Below are positions 39,302 through 47,634 of a DNA stretch of 64,000 bases, one piece after another. This stretch comes from Pseudomonas maumuensis (lineage in GTDB: Bacteria > Pseudomonadota > Gammaproteobacteria > Pseudomonadales > Pseudomonadaceae), in the NCBI RefSeq assembly GCF_019139675.1, contig NZ_CP077077.1:1798001-1862000 (forward strand). Direction: 5' to 3'. Made by a program: the position numbers and the translations under genes. Every line of letters starts with the position of its first letter. Within the stretch, counting starts at the first letter, position 1. The notes under the pieces are model-generated. The model ran no database searches and was not told where the DNA came from. It was given only the letters and a program-made list of their open reading frames with translations.

Positions 39302-41212
39302 ATGTGCGCAATCGCAGGAGAAGTAACCCTTGCACCGACGGCCCTGTCCGCGCACTTCGTGCGTGCGGCCTGCGCCCGGATGCTCCATCGCGGGCCGGAT
39401 GAGGCGGGCTTTTTCAACAGCCCACAGGCCAGTCTGGGCATGCGCCGCCTCAAGGTAATCGGCCTGAACGGCGGCTCACAACCCAGTCGTAGCCTGGATG
39501 GTGATGTGGTCTGCGTGTTCAACGGCGAGATCTACAACCACAAGCGCTTGCGCCAGGTGCTGGCTGAGCGAGGTCGCGTAGTCGAGGGCAGCAGCGATGC
39601 CCATGTCATCCCGGCGTTGTACCAGGAGTTCGGCTTGGACTTTGTCCATCAGCTGGAGGGCATGTTCGCCATTGCCCTGTACGACACGGTCAATACTCGC
39701 CTGCATCTGTTCACGGACCGCGCCGGAAAGAAACCGATATTCTACAGCCAGGTCGGCAGCGGCCTGGCCTTCGCCTCGGAGTTGCCAGCGCTGATGGCGC
39801 ATCCGGACATCGATCGTGCTATCGATCCGTTGGCCATCGATCAGTATCTGAGCTATCGCGTGGTGCCGGCCCCTCACACCATCTATGCCCAGGCCCGTAA
39901 GCTGGAGCCTGGTTCGCGGCTGAGTTTCACTCCAGGCCAGGCACCGCAGATCGAGCGTTACTGGCATGCGGACTTCTCGCGTACCGATGACAGCATCGGC
40001 ATGCAGGAGGCAGTCGACGGTGTCGAGCAACGGCTGCTGGCGGCGGTCGAGGATCGGCTGGAGGCCGAGGTGCCGCTCGGTGCGATGCTCAGTGGCGGAC
40101 TGGACTCCAGCTTGGTGGTGGCCATGGCCAAGCGCCTGCGCCCGCAGCCCCTGCACACGTTCTCGGTCGGCTTCCAGCAGGATGCCTTCGACGAATCGCC
40201 ATTCGCTCGGCGGGTCTCGCGCTTTTGCGGTACCGAGCATCACGAATACCAGATCAGCGCGGATGATGTGCGCGTGGCGGTCGATGCAATCCTGACCCAC
40301 ATGGGGGAACCGTTTGCATTCCCCTCGGCGATCGCCAGTTACTACATGTACCGCTTGGCCCGACGCGAGGTCACAGTGGTCCTGACCGGAGACGGATCCG
40401 ACGAAATATTCGCCGGCTACAACCGCTACAAGATCACTACCCAACTGCCAGCCCTGAAATTGTCCGATCAGAAGAAGGTCGACCTGCAAGGCCTGGCCCA
40501 AGCCAACGGAAGCCTGGCCGAGCAGTACCAGGCAGTGTTGATCGATGGCGTGCGACAAGGCATCAAGCATTCGTTGTATAGCCAGGCATTCGCCCAGCGC
40601 TTGCCAGAACCGGCGCCCTTCAACTACCTGCGTGAACGCCTGGCCGCAAGTGAGGGTCAGCCACACCTGCTCAATCGACTGATGCAGATGGACTATGGCT
40701 TCTGGTTGCCTGATGCCCAGTTGGTCAAGATCGATCGTATGGCCATGGCCCATTCGGTGGAGCCGCGCAGCCCGATGCTCGACCAGCGCGTGGTGGACTA
40801 CGTGACCCGCCTGGCCCCGGGCCTGAAGCTGCAGGACGGCAACGAGAAGGCCGTGCTCAAGAAAGTTGCGGCGCGAGGCTATCTGCCCGATGACATCATT
40901 CATCGGCGCAAGCAGGAACTGGCCGTGCCCCTGGAGCATTGGCTGGCTACGCACCTGCGTGAAGATATCCAGGCGACCCTGACCAGTGAGCAGGCCCTGT
41001 CGCGCGGTTACTTCGATGCCGACCGCCTGCGGGCCATGGTCGCCGCCTTCCAGCCTGACCACACCTATGCGTTGTGGACCCTCTACATGCTCGAACGCTG
41101 GCACCAACTGGCCGAGCAGGGCTTTGATCGCCCGGTGCGCCACAGCGAGTGGGAACAGTTGCCCCCGACCGGCAGCCGCCACGCCACCGAGTCCCTGAGC
41201 CACAGTCTCTGA
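39302..41212 (+). CDS. AsnB-like glutamine-dependent amidotransferase
   Basis: Asparagine synthetase B homologue of 636 residues. The N-terminal nucleophile cysteine follows Met (MCAIAGEVTL), and glutaminase residues are present (R49, FNGEIYNH at 73-80, D99). The synthetase domain has the PP-loop MLSGGLDSSLVVAMAKRL at 262-279 and LTGDGSDEIFAGYNRYK near residue 361, both needed for beta-aspartyl-AMP-type chemistry. It is complete and likely active. In this operon it may amidate a small carboxylate (like DdaH in dapdiamide assembly) or make asparagine for the peptide; ring closure as in beta-lactam synthetases is less likely because the glutaminase site is intact. It starts two bases after the ligase stop. 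Confidence 0.85.
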   Translation: MCAIAGEVTLAPTALSAHFVRAACARMLHRGPDEAGFFNSPQASLGMRRLKVIGLNGGSQPSRSLDGDVVCVFNGEIYNHKRLRQVLAERGRVVEGSSDAHVIPALYQEFGLDFVHQLEGMFAIALYDTVNTRLHLFTDRAGKKPIFYSQVGSGLAFASELPALMAHPDIDRAIDPLAIDQYLSYRVVPAPHTIYAQARKLEPGSRLSFTPGQAPQIERYWHADFSRTDDSIGMQEAVDGVEQRLLAAVEDRLEAEVPLGAMLSGGLDSSLVVAMAKRLRPQPLHTFSVGFQQDAFDESPFARRVSRFCGTEHHEYQISADDVRVAVDAILTHMGEPFAFPSAIASYYMYRLARREVTVVLTGDGSDEIFAGYNRYKITTQLPALKLSDQKKVDLQGLAQANGSLAEQYQAVLIDGVRQGIKHSLYSQAFAQRLPEPAPFNYLRERLAASEGQPHLLNRLMQMDYGFWLPDAQLVKIDRMAMAHSVEPRSPMLDQRVVDYVTRLAPGLKLQDGNEKAVLKKVAARGYLPDDIIHRRKQELAVPLEHWLATHLREDIQATLTSEQALSRGYFDADRLRAMVAAFQPDHTYALWTLYMLERWHQLAEQGFDRPVRHSEWEQLPPTGSRHATESLSHSL

Positions 41213-41230
41213 GTCAAGGAGAAAGACCTG

Positions 41231-42238
41231 ATGAATGGAATCCTCAACACCCGGATGCCCAGCGAGGCCGCGCAGCTGGCCTTTACCTTCGACGCCGAGC
41301 GCCTGAAAGGCGAGCTGGCGGCGTTGCGCCAGCATCAGTGGAGCCTGCAGCGACCCTATGGCAGCGATATCGGCACGGTAACCGAAGCCGACTGGCGGTG
41401 TCTGTCGATGCGCAGCCCGGGCGGCGATCCTGCCCGTACCGATCCGGGCGGCCCAGGCACCCTGGAGTTCGCCGATACTCCCTGGCTGGAGCGGGCGCCC
41501 TATGTGCGCGAAGTGCTGTCCAACATCCCGGCGCCGCTACGTTCAGTACGCTTCATGGCCTTGGGGCCTGGGGCCAAGGGGGTTGAACACAGCGATACCA
41601 AGTATGGGCCACAGTGGGGGGTGGCCCGTCTGCACATCCCACTGACCACCAATCCAGGCGCGATTCTGGTGCTGGATGGCAAACGCCACTGGTGGCAGCC
41701 GGGAGAGTTCTGGTTCGGTGACTTCAGCCGCATGCACTGGGTGGAGAACAGTGGCGAGGATGTGCGTATACACCTGGTGATCGATGTGCTGTTCGTACCC
41801 GAGTTGGCGGCGATCTTCCCCGAACAGTGGCGTGACTACTTCGCCCGCGGTGATGCCTTGTATGCCCGCAGCGAACAGCCCCTGGCAGCCGACCAGTTGA
41901 AGTCGTTCAGTGGCCGCTTCCGTGTGCCGGCCTCGTTCCTTGATTGGGAGGAGGAGGATGGGCAATTCCTGCAGCCGCAGCCACAGGTCGATGTCCGCAC
42001 CTACGTGGAGGATGGCGAATTGTATCTGGAGGACCAGGGGCAGACCTGTTTCCGTCTCATCCACCTGGGTGGCAACGAGTTTCGCTTTGCCGGCTGGAGC
42101 GAGGAGCGCTCCCTGGCCTGGTCCGAGGATCGCCAGTCGATTCACCTGCGTACCCACTATGGTGTCAAACGCCTGGAGCGGGTCGTGGTGTTTTCGCCAC
42201 AGCCCCAAGCGGCCAATCTGGAGCCCAGTGCAAAATGA
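41231..42238 (+). CDS. Aspartyl/asparaginyl beta-hydroxylase-like Fe(II)/2OG oxygenase
   Basis: Predicted iron and 2-oxoglutarate-dependent hydroxylase of the Asp_Arg_Hydrox family, 335 residues. The catalytic domain (about 20-190) shows PGAKGVEHSDTKYGPQWGVARLHIPL at 113-137 with iron ligand H120 and R133, MHWVENSG at 168-175 with the second histidine H169, and VRIHLVIDVLF at 178-188 with the 2OG-binding R179. Residues about 215-335 form a second, unrecognised domain. Family members hydroxylate Asp/Asn, His or Arg side chains, including free or tethered amino acids in natural product pathways. Substrate here is unknown; asparagine from the neighbouring AsnB is attractive. It ends in an ATGA overlap with the next gene. 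Confidence 0.8.
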   Translation: MNGILNTRMPSEAAQLAFTFDAERLKGELAALRQHQWSLQRPYGSDIGTVTEADWRCLSMRSPGGDPARTDPGGPGTLEFADTPWLERAPYVREVLSNIPAPLRSVRFMALGPGAKGVEHSDTKYGPQWGVARLHIPLTTNPGAILVLDGKRHWWQPGEFWFGDFSRMHWVENSGEDVRIHLVIDVLFVPELAAIFPEQWRDYFARGDALYARSEQPLAADQLKSFSGRFRVPASFLDWEEEDGQFLQPQPQVDVRTYVEDGELYLEDQGQTCFRLIHLGGNEFRFAGWSEERSLAWSEDRQSIHLRTHYGVKRLERVVVFSPQPQAANLEPSAK

Positions 42239-43482
42239 TCGATCAATACTTCGTCGATGTGGGCTGGTCACGCGGCGTTGCGACGCCGCCCGCAGAGTCG
42301 CTATCCGACTTGCCGGCAGCCTTTGCCATGGCCACCGGGGCGGTCGAGCCCCGGGTCTGGGATAACCAGTTGGCGCAGGCGCACTTCTATTCGAGCGCCG
42401 GCTGGCTGAACTTCTGCCGCCAGGATGTCCAGGGGCTCACCGGTGCGGTGCATGTCGGCAGCAGCCAGGCGCCACTGGCTGCGGTGGCGGTCACTGCGGT
42501 CACTGCCGAAACCAATCCGTTCTATCGCTGGGCCGACATCCTCGGATCGCGCAACCTGCCTTCGCCTGCCAGCAGTGGTCTGATGCTTGGCGCCCGGCGC
42601 GGTTACCAGACACACCTGCTTGGGCAGCCGGGTTCCAGCGCCGAGCAGCGGGCACGCCTGCTGCTGCCTCAGGTTCGCGGGTTGGCCGCCGATCTGGCGC
42701 ATGGCCCACTGGCGGTTGCGGGGCAGGGGAGTCCTGCTTGCATCGCCCTGCAACTGGGAGCAGGTGACGTCCAGGCGCTGCGCGCCAGTGGCGTACGCAG
42801 CCCCGCCGTCCTGACCCAGCTCGATGCTTGGATCGAGGTGCCGGAAGGCGGCTGGGAGGGCTATCTGGATAGCCTCGAGTCGAAGGCGCGCATCACTAGC
42901 GTGCGCCGGGAGCGCCGACAGTTCGAGGCCAGCGGCTTGACCATCGTCGAGCGCAGTCTGAAGGACACCAGCGAGATCGTCGGGCGTCTGCTGGCACAGA
43001 CCGAGAACCGCTATGGCAACCCGGTACCGGCCGAGCTGCTGGCCGGTGAGTTCGCCACCCAGGCGCGGCTGATGGATGCGCAGGCTACCGTGCTGTTGTG
43101 CCAGGACGAGCAGGGCCACGTTGCCGGATTCTCGTTGCTCTACCATCTGGGCGACACCCTCTACCTGCGTGCGGCAGGTTTCGACTATGAGCGCCTGCGT
43201 GGGGCCTATGAATACTTCAATCTTGTCTATTACAAGCCGCTGGAAATTGCCGCCCGGCTCAATGCGCGCTGGATGCACGCCGGTATAGAGGCCGCGGAGG
43301 CCAAGGCGGCCCGTGGTGCCCAGTTGCGTGGGCTGTGGTTGCTGGACCTGAGTGAGGACAGCTTGCTGGAGGGTTGCCCGAACCAGGTGGCCGAGGCCAA
43401 TCGGCAGTTCCTGGCCGATCACGCGACACCGTCGAAAACCATCCTGCGGGCCCTGGCCCCGGATGTTCAGGCATGCCTGTAA
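42235..43482 (+). CDS. GNAT/FemAB-like acyltransferase
   Basis: A 415-residue protein with the tandem-GNAT (BioF2/FemAB-like) pattern. The second half has RITSVRRERRQFEASGLTI near residue 222, LMDAQATVLLCQDEQGHVAGFSLLY near residue 279, and EYFNLVYYKPLEIAARLNARWMHAGIEAAEAKAARGA from about 324, the arrangement of Acetyltransf_6 proteins. Such enzymes transfer acyl groups from acyl-CoA, or amino acids from aminoacyl-tRNA, to an amine. Here it may add an amino acid or acyl cap to a diaminopropionate intermediate. The ATG overlaps the hydroxylase stop (ATGA), so expression is coupled. The donor cannot be read from the sequence. Confidence 0.7.
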   Translation: MIDQYFVDVGWSRGVATPPAESLSDLPAAFAMATGAVEPRVWDNQLAQAHFYSSAGWLNFCRQDVQGLTGAVHVGSSQAPLAAVAVTAVTAETNPFYRWADILGSRNLPSPASSGLMLGARRGYQTHLLGQPGSSAEQRARLLLPQVRGLAADLAHGPLAVAGQGSPACIALQLGAGDVQALRASGVRSPAVLTQLDAWIEVPEGGWEGYLDSLESKARITSVRRERRQFEASGLTIVERSLKDTSEIVGRLLAQTENRYGNPVPAELLAGEFATQARLMDAQATVLLCQDEQGHVAGFSLLYHLGDTLYLRAAGFDYERLRGAYEYFNLVYYKPLEIAARLNARWMHAGIEAAEAKAARGAQLRGLWLLDLSEDSLLEGCPNQVAEANRQFLADHATPSKTILRALAPDVQACL

Positions 43483-43507
43483 CTTCATTCCAGTCTAGGG
43501 GGACATC

Positions 43508-44827
43508 ATGCAAGCCAAACCTTCCAAGTCTCTGATACCCGCGGTACTGATCACCTCTGATCTCACCATCCTGTGCCGTCATCCACTGGTGGTCGAGGAA
43601 ATTCTCAGTCGCGGTCTGGCCCCGGTAGTTGTTTTCGGTCCCCAGACCGATGCTGCCGAGCTTGCCGATTACCGCAACGATTCGGGCAAACCGCTGGCCG
43701 GTATCCGTCACATCGCGCATGTGGCTGACTACCACACCAACACTTTGCTCGAGGTGCTGTTGCGCCTGCAATCCGAGTTCGACTTCAAGGCCTTGCTCAA
43801 CTGCGGCGAGCTGTTCGTGGAAAGTGCAGGCCTGGTGGCCGAGAGCCTGGGTTTGCCGGGGCCGGGCACCCGTACTGCGCTGACCTGCCGCAACAAGTTG
43901 CTGCAGCGTATCAGCGCCCCGGATCTGGCGCCGGCATGGTCGACGCTGTCGTTGGACAATGTGGCGCAAGCGGTGGCCCGCACGGGGTTTCCGGCGATCA
44001 TCAAGCCGACCGGTCGTATGTCCAGCTCCGGCGTGCTGCGTGTAGACGACGAGCCCACCTTGCGCCGCGCCCTGGCCGGCTATCAGCCTGACGAGGTGTT
44101 GCTGCTGGAAGCGTGCGTCGAGGGGGCGGAGTTTTCCATCGAGTCGCTGGTCCACGAGGGCAGGGTCGTGTGGTCGGGTATTACCGCAAAACGCACCAAC
44201 GAGGGTGACACGCCGTTCTTCACCGAGACCGGACATACCTCGCCGGCACCGGGTCTTGCGACTGCTGACGAGCAGGCGCTGATCGAGGCCAATGCCTATT
44301 TGCTGCGACAGGTCGGTTTTCGCAGCGGCATGGCCCATGCGGAGTTCCGCCTGGGGCGTGATGGTCGCGCTGTGTTGATGGAGATCGCCGCACGACCGCC
44401 AGGAGACGCCATCATGATGATGTGGCACCTGGCCTGTGGCCAGTCTCTGGAGCCGGCCCTGGTGGCCCTGGCCTTGGGTGAGTCGCCACAATTGAACAAG
44501 CCTCGGCGTCGTACCTGCCAGCACTATATGGAACACCCCCACGGTGTTCTCCAGGATGTCCAGGTCGAAGGACTTGTGCCGGCATGGATCATCAGCGACG
44601 TTGCCTGGCCTGAACGCCTGCCGGTGGCAGCCGACGCGCCGGCGCGGTGTTGCGCGGTGTTGGTCAGCCGTCGCCGTGGCGACCTGCTCGGCAAGCAAAG
44701 CGAGTCGGGACAGCGTTCGGTCTCGCTGGTGGTCGACGGCCCGCTGGAGGATGACCTTGACGGGTTGGTAAGGCATTGGAGCCAGGCGATCGAGATTGTC
44801 ACCGCACACCCGGTGCCGGTGTCATGA
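43508..44827 (+). CDS. ATP-grasp carboxylate-amine ligase
   Basis: Predicted peptide-bond-forming ligase, 439 residues. The pre-ATP-grasp domain (1-125) is followed by the lysine motif FPAIIKPTGRMSSSGVLRVD at 161-180 (K166), the hinge EVLLLEACVEGAEFSIES at 196-213, and the metal site HAEFRLGRDGRAVLMEIAARPPGD at 277-300 (E279, E292, R296). The layout is like L-amino acid ligases (BacD, DdaF). In the dapdiamide pathway DdaF joins an acylated diaminopropionate to a second amino acid; this protein is a strong candidate for the same type of step. It couples by ATGA overlap to the DUF1015 gene downstream. Confidence 0.82.
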   Translation: MQAKPSKSLIPAVLITSDLTILCRHPLVVEEILSRGLAPVVVFGPQTDAAELADYRNDSGKPLAGIRHIAHVADYHTNTLLEVLLRLQSEFDFKALLNCGELFVESAGLVAESLGLPGPGTRTALTCRNKLLQRISAPDLAPAWSTLSLDNVAQAVARTGFPAIIKPTGRMSSSGVLRVDDEPTLRRALAGYQPDEVLLLEACVEGAEFSIESLVHEGRVVWSGITAKRTNEGDTPFFTETGHTSPAPGLATADEQALIEANAYLLRQVGFRSGMAHAEFRLGRDGRAVLMEIAARPPGDAIMMMWHLACGQSLEPALVALALGESPQLNKPRRRTCQHYMEHPHGVLQDVQVEGLVPAWIISDVAWPERLPVAADAPARCCAVLVSRRRGDLLGKQSESGQRSVSLVVDGPLEDDLDGLVRHWSQAIEIVTAHPVPVS

Positions 44828-46008
44828 AGCCCTTGCATCTGCGAGCCATGAAGCGCGCCTGGCTGGCCAATGGTCCCGTGCCTGGACCCAATGTCGATGC
44901 CTTGGCGGGAGTCGGACAGATCCGCGAGGCGCTGTCGGGCAGTTGCCAGCCCAGCCTGCTGGCTATCCAGTATCCACAGCATACGGTCGGGGCACGCGAA
45001 CGTGGCGAAAGCCTGGATCAGGCCATGATCGGTCTGCGCCAGGCTCTGGCCGAACTCGTGCGCGACACCTATGAGGAGGTCAGCGACCTGGTGGTGATCT
45101 ACCACGTCAGTGGTCATGATGGCGAACTGTGGGGCGTCATGTGCCTGGTGGATCCGACCGAGGTGCGCGATGACGGTTTTCGTACAGTGTCGCTGACCGA
45201 GGATACCTACGACGACATCGTCGCCGAGCGGGCCGCCGTGCTGCGCGATCTGGGGTGCGCCACCAGTGCCGTGCTACTGACGCCAATGGCACTGACCGAC
45301 GAGCTGACGCCTCTGGTCCGCGACGAGGCCCGGCGTCAGGGGCCGGCCAGCCTGGTGCTGGTCGACGATCAGCAACGGCGTCATTCGTTATGGCAGGTCA
45401 ACGACGAGAGGCGGCAGCAGGCGCTGCTGCGCGAGGCCGGTACCCATCCGCTGTTGGTGGCCGATGGCAATCACCGGGTGGCGGCGACACTGGCCGCCGA
45501 TCTGGGGGGCTTGCTTGCCTTGGTCACCGCCGGGCCGGACCTGCGTCTGGGCGCGTTCCATCGCTGCCTGACCGGCACTGGGCTGGACACGAATGCCCTG
45601 ATCGAGACTTGGCGCCAGGCTGGTTTCCAAGTGACCGACCCGGTGCCCGCCGCCGCTCCAGATACCCCGGGAACGATGGTGGTGCTGACCCGCGAGCGGG
45701 CCTTTGCCGTGCATTTCCCGCAACTGTTGGATGCCGATGGCAATCTGCGGCTGGACCATGAAACCCTGGAGCTGGCCTTGCTCACTACGACCTTGCACCT
45801 GCAGCCTGGCGGTGGTTCGCTGCAGCCCCTGCCAACGGCGCAGTTCGACGGGACCGTGCCGCAGAGCGCCGATGCGCTGTTCCTGATGGCCCCGGTACCG
45901 CTGGAGCACATGGTGACGTTGTACCGTCAGGGGCGTCGAATGCCGCGCAAGAGCACTTATTTCACGCCCAAGCCGCATAGTGGAATACTCTTGGCGGCGC
46001 TGGTGTGA
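44824..46008 (+). CDS. DUF1015 family protein
   Basis: A 394-residue protein of the DUF1015 family, function not established. Recognised from the order of conserved blocks: LVVIYHVSGHDGELWGVMCLV near residue 89, TVSLTEDTYDDIVAERAAVLRDL near 121, HPLLVADGNHRVAATLAADL at 208-227, and the C-terminal MPRKSTYFTPKPHSGILLAALV that closes nearly all family members. The DGNHR motif at 214-218 resembles the DGHHR of ParB/sulfiredoxin-fold proteins such as the serine kinases SerK and SbnI. Since SbnA-type enzymes need O-phosphoserine, a supply role is conceivable but unproven. Confidence 0.8.
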   Translation: MKPLHLRAMKRAWLANGPVPGPNVDALAGVGQIREALSGSCQPSLLAIQYPQHTVGARERGESLDQAMIGLRQALAELVRDTYEEVSDLVVIYHVSGHDGELWGVMCLVDPTEVRDDGFRTVSLTEDTYDDIVAERAAVLRDLGCATSAVLLTPMALTDELTPLVRDEARRQGPASLVLVDDQQRRHSLWQVNDERRQQALLREAGTHPLLVADGNHRVAATLAADLGGLLALVTAGPDLRLGAFHRCLTGTGLDTNALIETWRQAGFQVTDPVPAAAPDTPGTMVVLTRERAFAVHFPQLLDADGNLRLDHETLELALLTTTLHLQPGGGSLQPLPTAQFDGTVPQSADALFLMAPVPLEHMVTLYRQGRRMPRKSTYFTPKPHSGILLAALV

Positions 46009-46057
46009 GGCTCCTCACCTGGCGCTAACTCGTTTACGTTCTAGAAGGATCTGGATC

Positions 46058-47272
46058 ATGTCTGTTGAAACGCAAGTACCCACCCAAAGCGATACACGAC
46101 GATTGCTACCGGTTGCAGTAGTGGTCTTTCTCGGTCTGATGGCCATGGGCATGCCGCTGGCCTCTGTCCCGCTTTGGGTTCATGGGCAGCTGGGCTACGG
46201 CATGTTGGTAGTCGGCTGTGTAATGGGCATCGAATCGGTGGCCACCTTGCTGACCCGGCACTTTGCTGGCACCGCCGCCGACAGGCGCGGTCCGAAATGG
46301 ACCGTCATGCTCGGCCTGATTGGCAGTGCCACCTCCGGCGCCTGCTACCTTGTCGCGGCTCAGTTGGTTGATACGCCTCTGATCAGCCTGGCGGTGATTA
46401 TCGCCGGGCGTATTGCCATGGGCTTCGCTCAAGGCCTGTTGTTCACCGGTGGCAGCACTTGGCCGATCGGCATGTTCGGTGCTGAAAAGGCCGGCAAGGC
46501 GCTGTCCTGGATCGGTATCGCCATGTTCGGTGGCATTTCCGCAGGCGCCGCAGTGGCCGCATTGCTGGGTGAGGTGGTGAGCTTTGCATGGGTCTCGCTG
46601 GTGACCATGGTCATTCCTCTGGTGGGCTTGCTCATAGCCTTGCGCACACCGGGTGCCCGGCTGGTCCATGCCGTGGAGAAATCCCTGGGAATGCGCGAGC
46701 TGCTGGGCAAGATCTGGCGTCCGGGCCTGGTTTTCGCCTTGGCCACGGTGGGTTATGTGACGGTATCTTCGTTCATCACCCTGACCTACGCCCAGTACCA
46801 ATGGAGCGGCGCCGGCTACGCCCTGGCGGCCTTCGGTGCGGGTTACGTCGGCGCACGCCTGGTACTGGGCTCGCGCTCGGACACCGCGGTTGGGCCAAAC
46901 ATGGCCTTGCTGATGCTGGTTATCGAGACGGCAGGCCAGGCCATGCTGTGGATGGCGCCGTCTCCTGGCTACGCCATTGTCGGTGCTGCGCTCAGCGGCT
47001 TTGGCGTGTCGATGATCTATCCGCTGCTGGCATTGGTGGCGATTCGCAATGTTCCGCACCATAGCTTGGGCCTTGCGATCGGCTTCTACGATGCCTGCTT
47101 TGATATCTCCATCGGCCTGGCCGCACCGCTCGCCGGTCTGTTGGCCCGCGAGGAAGGCATGGCGGTGGTGTTCCTGATCGGTACGGCGGCGACCCTGCTG
47201 GCGATGCTCGCGACGCTCTATGCCTATACCCATGCCGCCCGGGATACACGCAGTCCTCATCTGGCCTCCTGA
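46058..47272 (+). CDS. MFS transporter (probable product exporter)
   Basis: Major facilitator superfamily protein of 404 residues with 12 predicted membrane segments, including LLPVAVVVFLGLMAMGMPL near residue 16 and TLLTRHFAGTAADRRGPKW, the loop 2-3 motif A variant near residue 64. It resembles YfcJ/YhhS-type or arabinose-efflux-like exporters (AraJ group). As the last gene of the operon it probably exports the product and protects the producer, as DdaI is thought to do for dapdiamides. The ATG at 46058 follows AGAAGGATCTGG, a good ribosome site. Confidence 0.85.
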   Translation: MSVETQVPTQSDTRRLLPVAVVVFLGLMAMGMPLASVPLWVHGQLGYGMLVVGCVMGIESVATLLTRHFAGTAADRRGPKWTVMLGLIGSATSGACYLVAAQLVDTPLISLAVIIAGRIAMGFAQGLLFTGGSTWPIGMFGAEKAGKALSWIGIAMFGGISAGAAVAALLGEVVSFAWVSLVTMVIPLVGLLIALRTPGARLVHAVEKSLGMRELLGKIWRPGLVFALATVGYVTVSSFITLTYAQYQWSGAGYALAAFGAGYVGARLVLGSRSDTAVGPNMALLMLVIETAGQAMLWMAPSPGYAIVGAALSGFGVSMIYPLLALVAIRNVPHHSLGLAIGFYDACFDISIGLAAPLAGLLAREEGMAVVFLIGTAATLLAMLATLYAYTHAARDTRSPHLAS

Positions 47273-47634
47273 GCCCGCTTTGCCACCCGCGCTGGTTGCG
47301 CGGGTGGCAGGCCGGGGCACTTTTCGTGCAGCGGATCGGCCCCATAGAGAGGGCTGGAGCGCTCTCGGCTTCATGGCGTCGTTTCAGGTACACTTTGCTG
47401 CCTGAAACGAATGCCGGTACCCTTATCGCTACATCGGGCGCGGCTCACAGCATGCCTGCCTGGTGGATTGGTCGCACAGTTCGTGCGCAGGCTTTTTTCG
47501 AAGCCGCTCTCGATTCACTACCCCGCCGGATTCCTTCCCTCGAAACCCATGAGACCCATTTCGCCTGCACGATCATGCGCGGCGTTTTATCATGCGACCG
47601 TAGTGTCAGTTGGTCCTGCCAGAGGAGTGTGACC
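47273..47634. other. Non-coding region at the right edge of the biosynthetic operon
   Basis: This 362-base gap holds the operon terminator (47282-47308), a second inverted repeat CGTTTCAGG / CCTGAAACG at 47380-47388 and 47401-47409, and the leader of the next gene. It is the likely right boundary of the accessory insertion. No gene is seen. Confidence 0.6.
47282..47308 (+). terminator. Strong hairpin after the biosynthetic operon
   Basis: Perfect 11-base GC-rich stem GCCACCCGCGC / GCGCGGGTGGC with a 5-base loop, 9 bases after the MFS stop. A T-tract appears only 12 bases later, so efficiency is uncertain. Confidence 0.75.

Noticed and set aside
47380..47409. Possible tRNA or riboswitch at CGTTTCAGG / CCTGAAACG
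   Set aside because: A single 9-base inverted repeat with a 12-base loop; no cloverleaf or riboswitch core is present.
47296..47634. Upstream extension of the small coiled-coil protein
   Set aside because: The added 113 codons have no ribosome site, overlap the operon terminator and look random; the GTG at 47635 with AGAGGAG is better.
34839..47634. Direct repeats of the ffs end as attachment sites
   Set aside because: I looked for the ffs 3' end sequence near the right boundary of the operon and did not find a copy, and there is no integrase gene.
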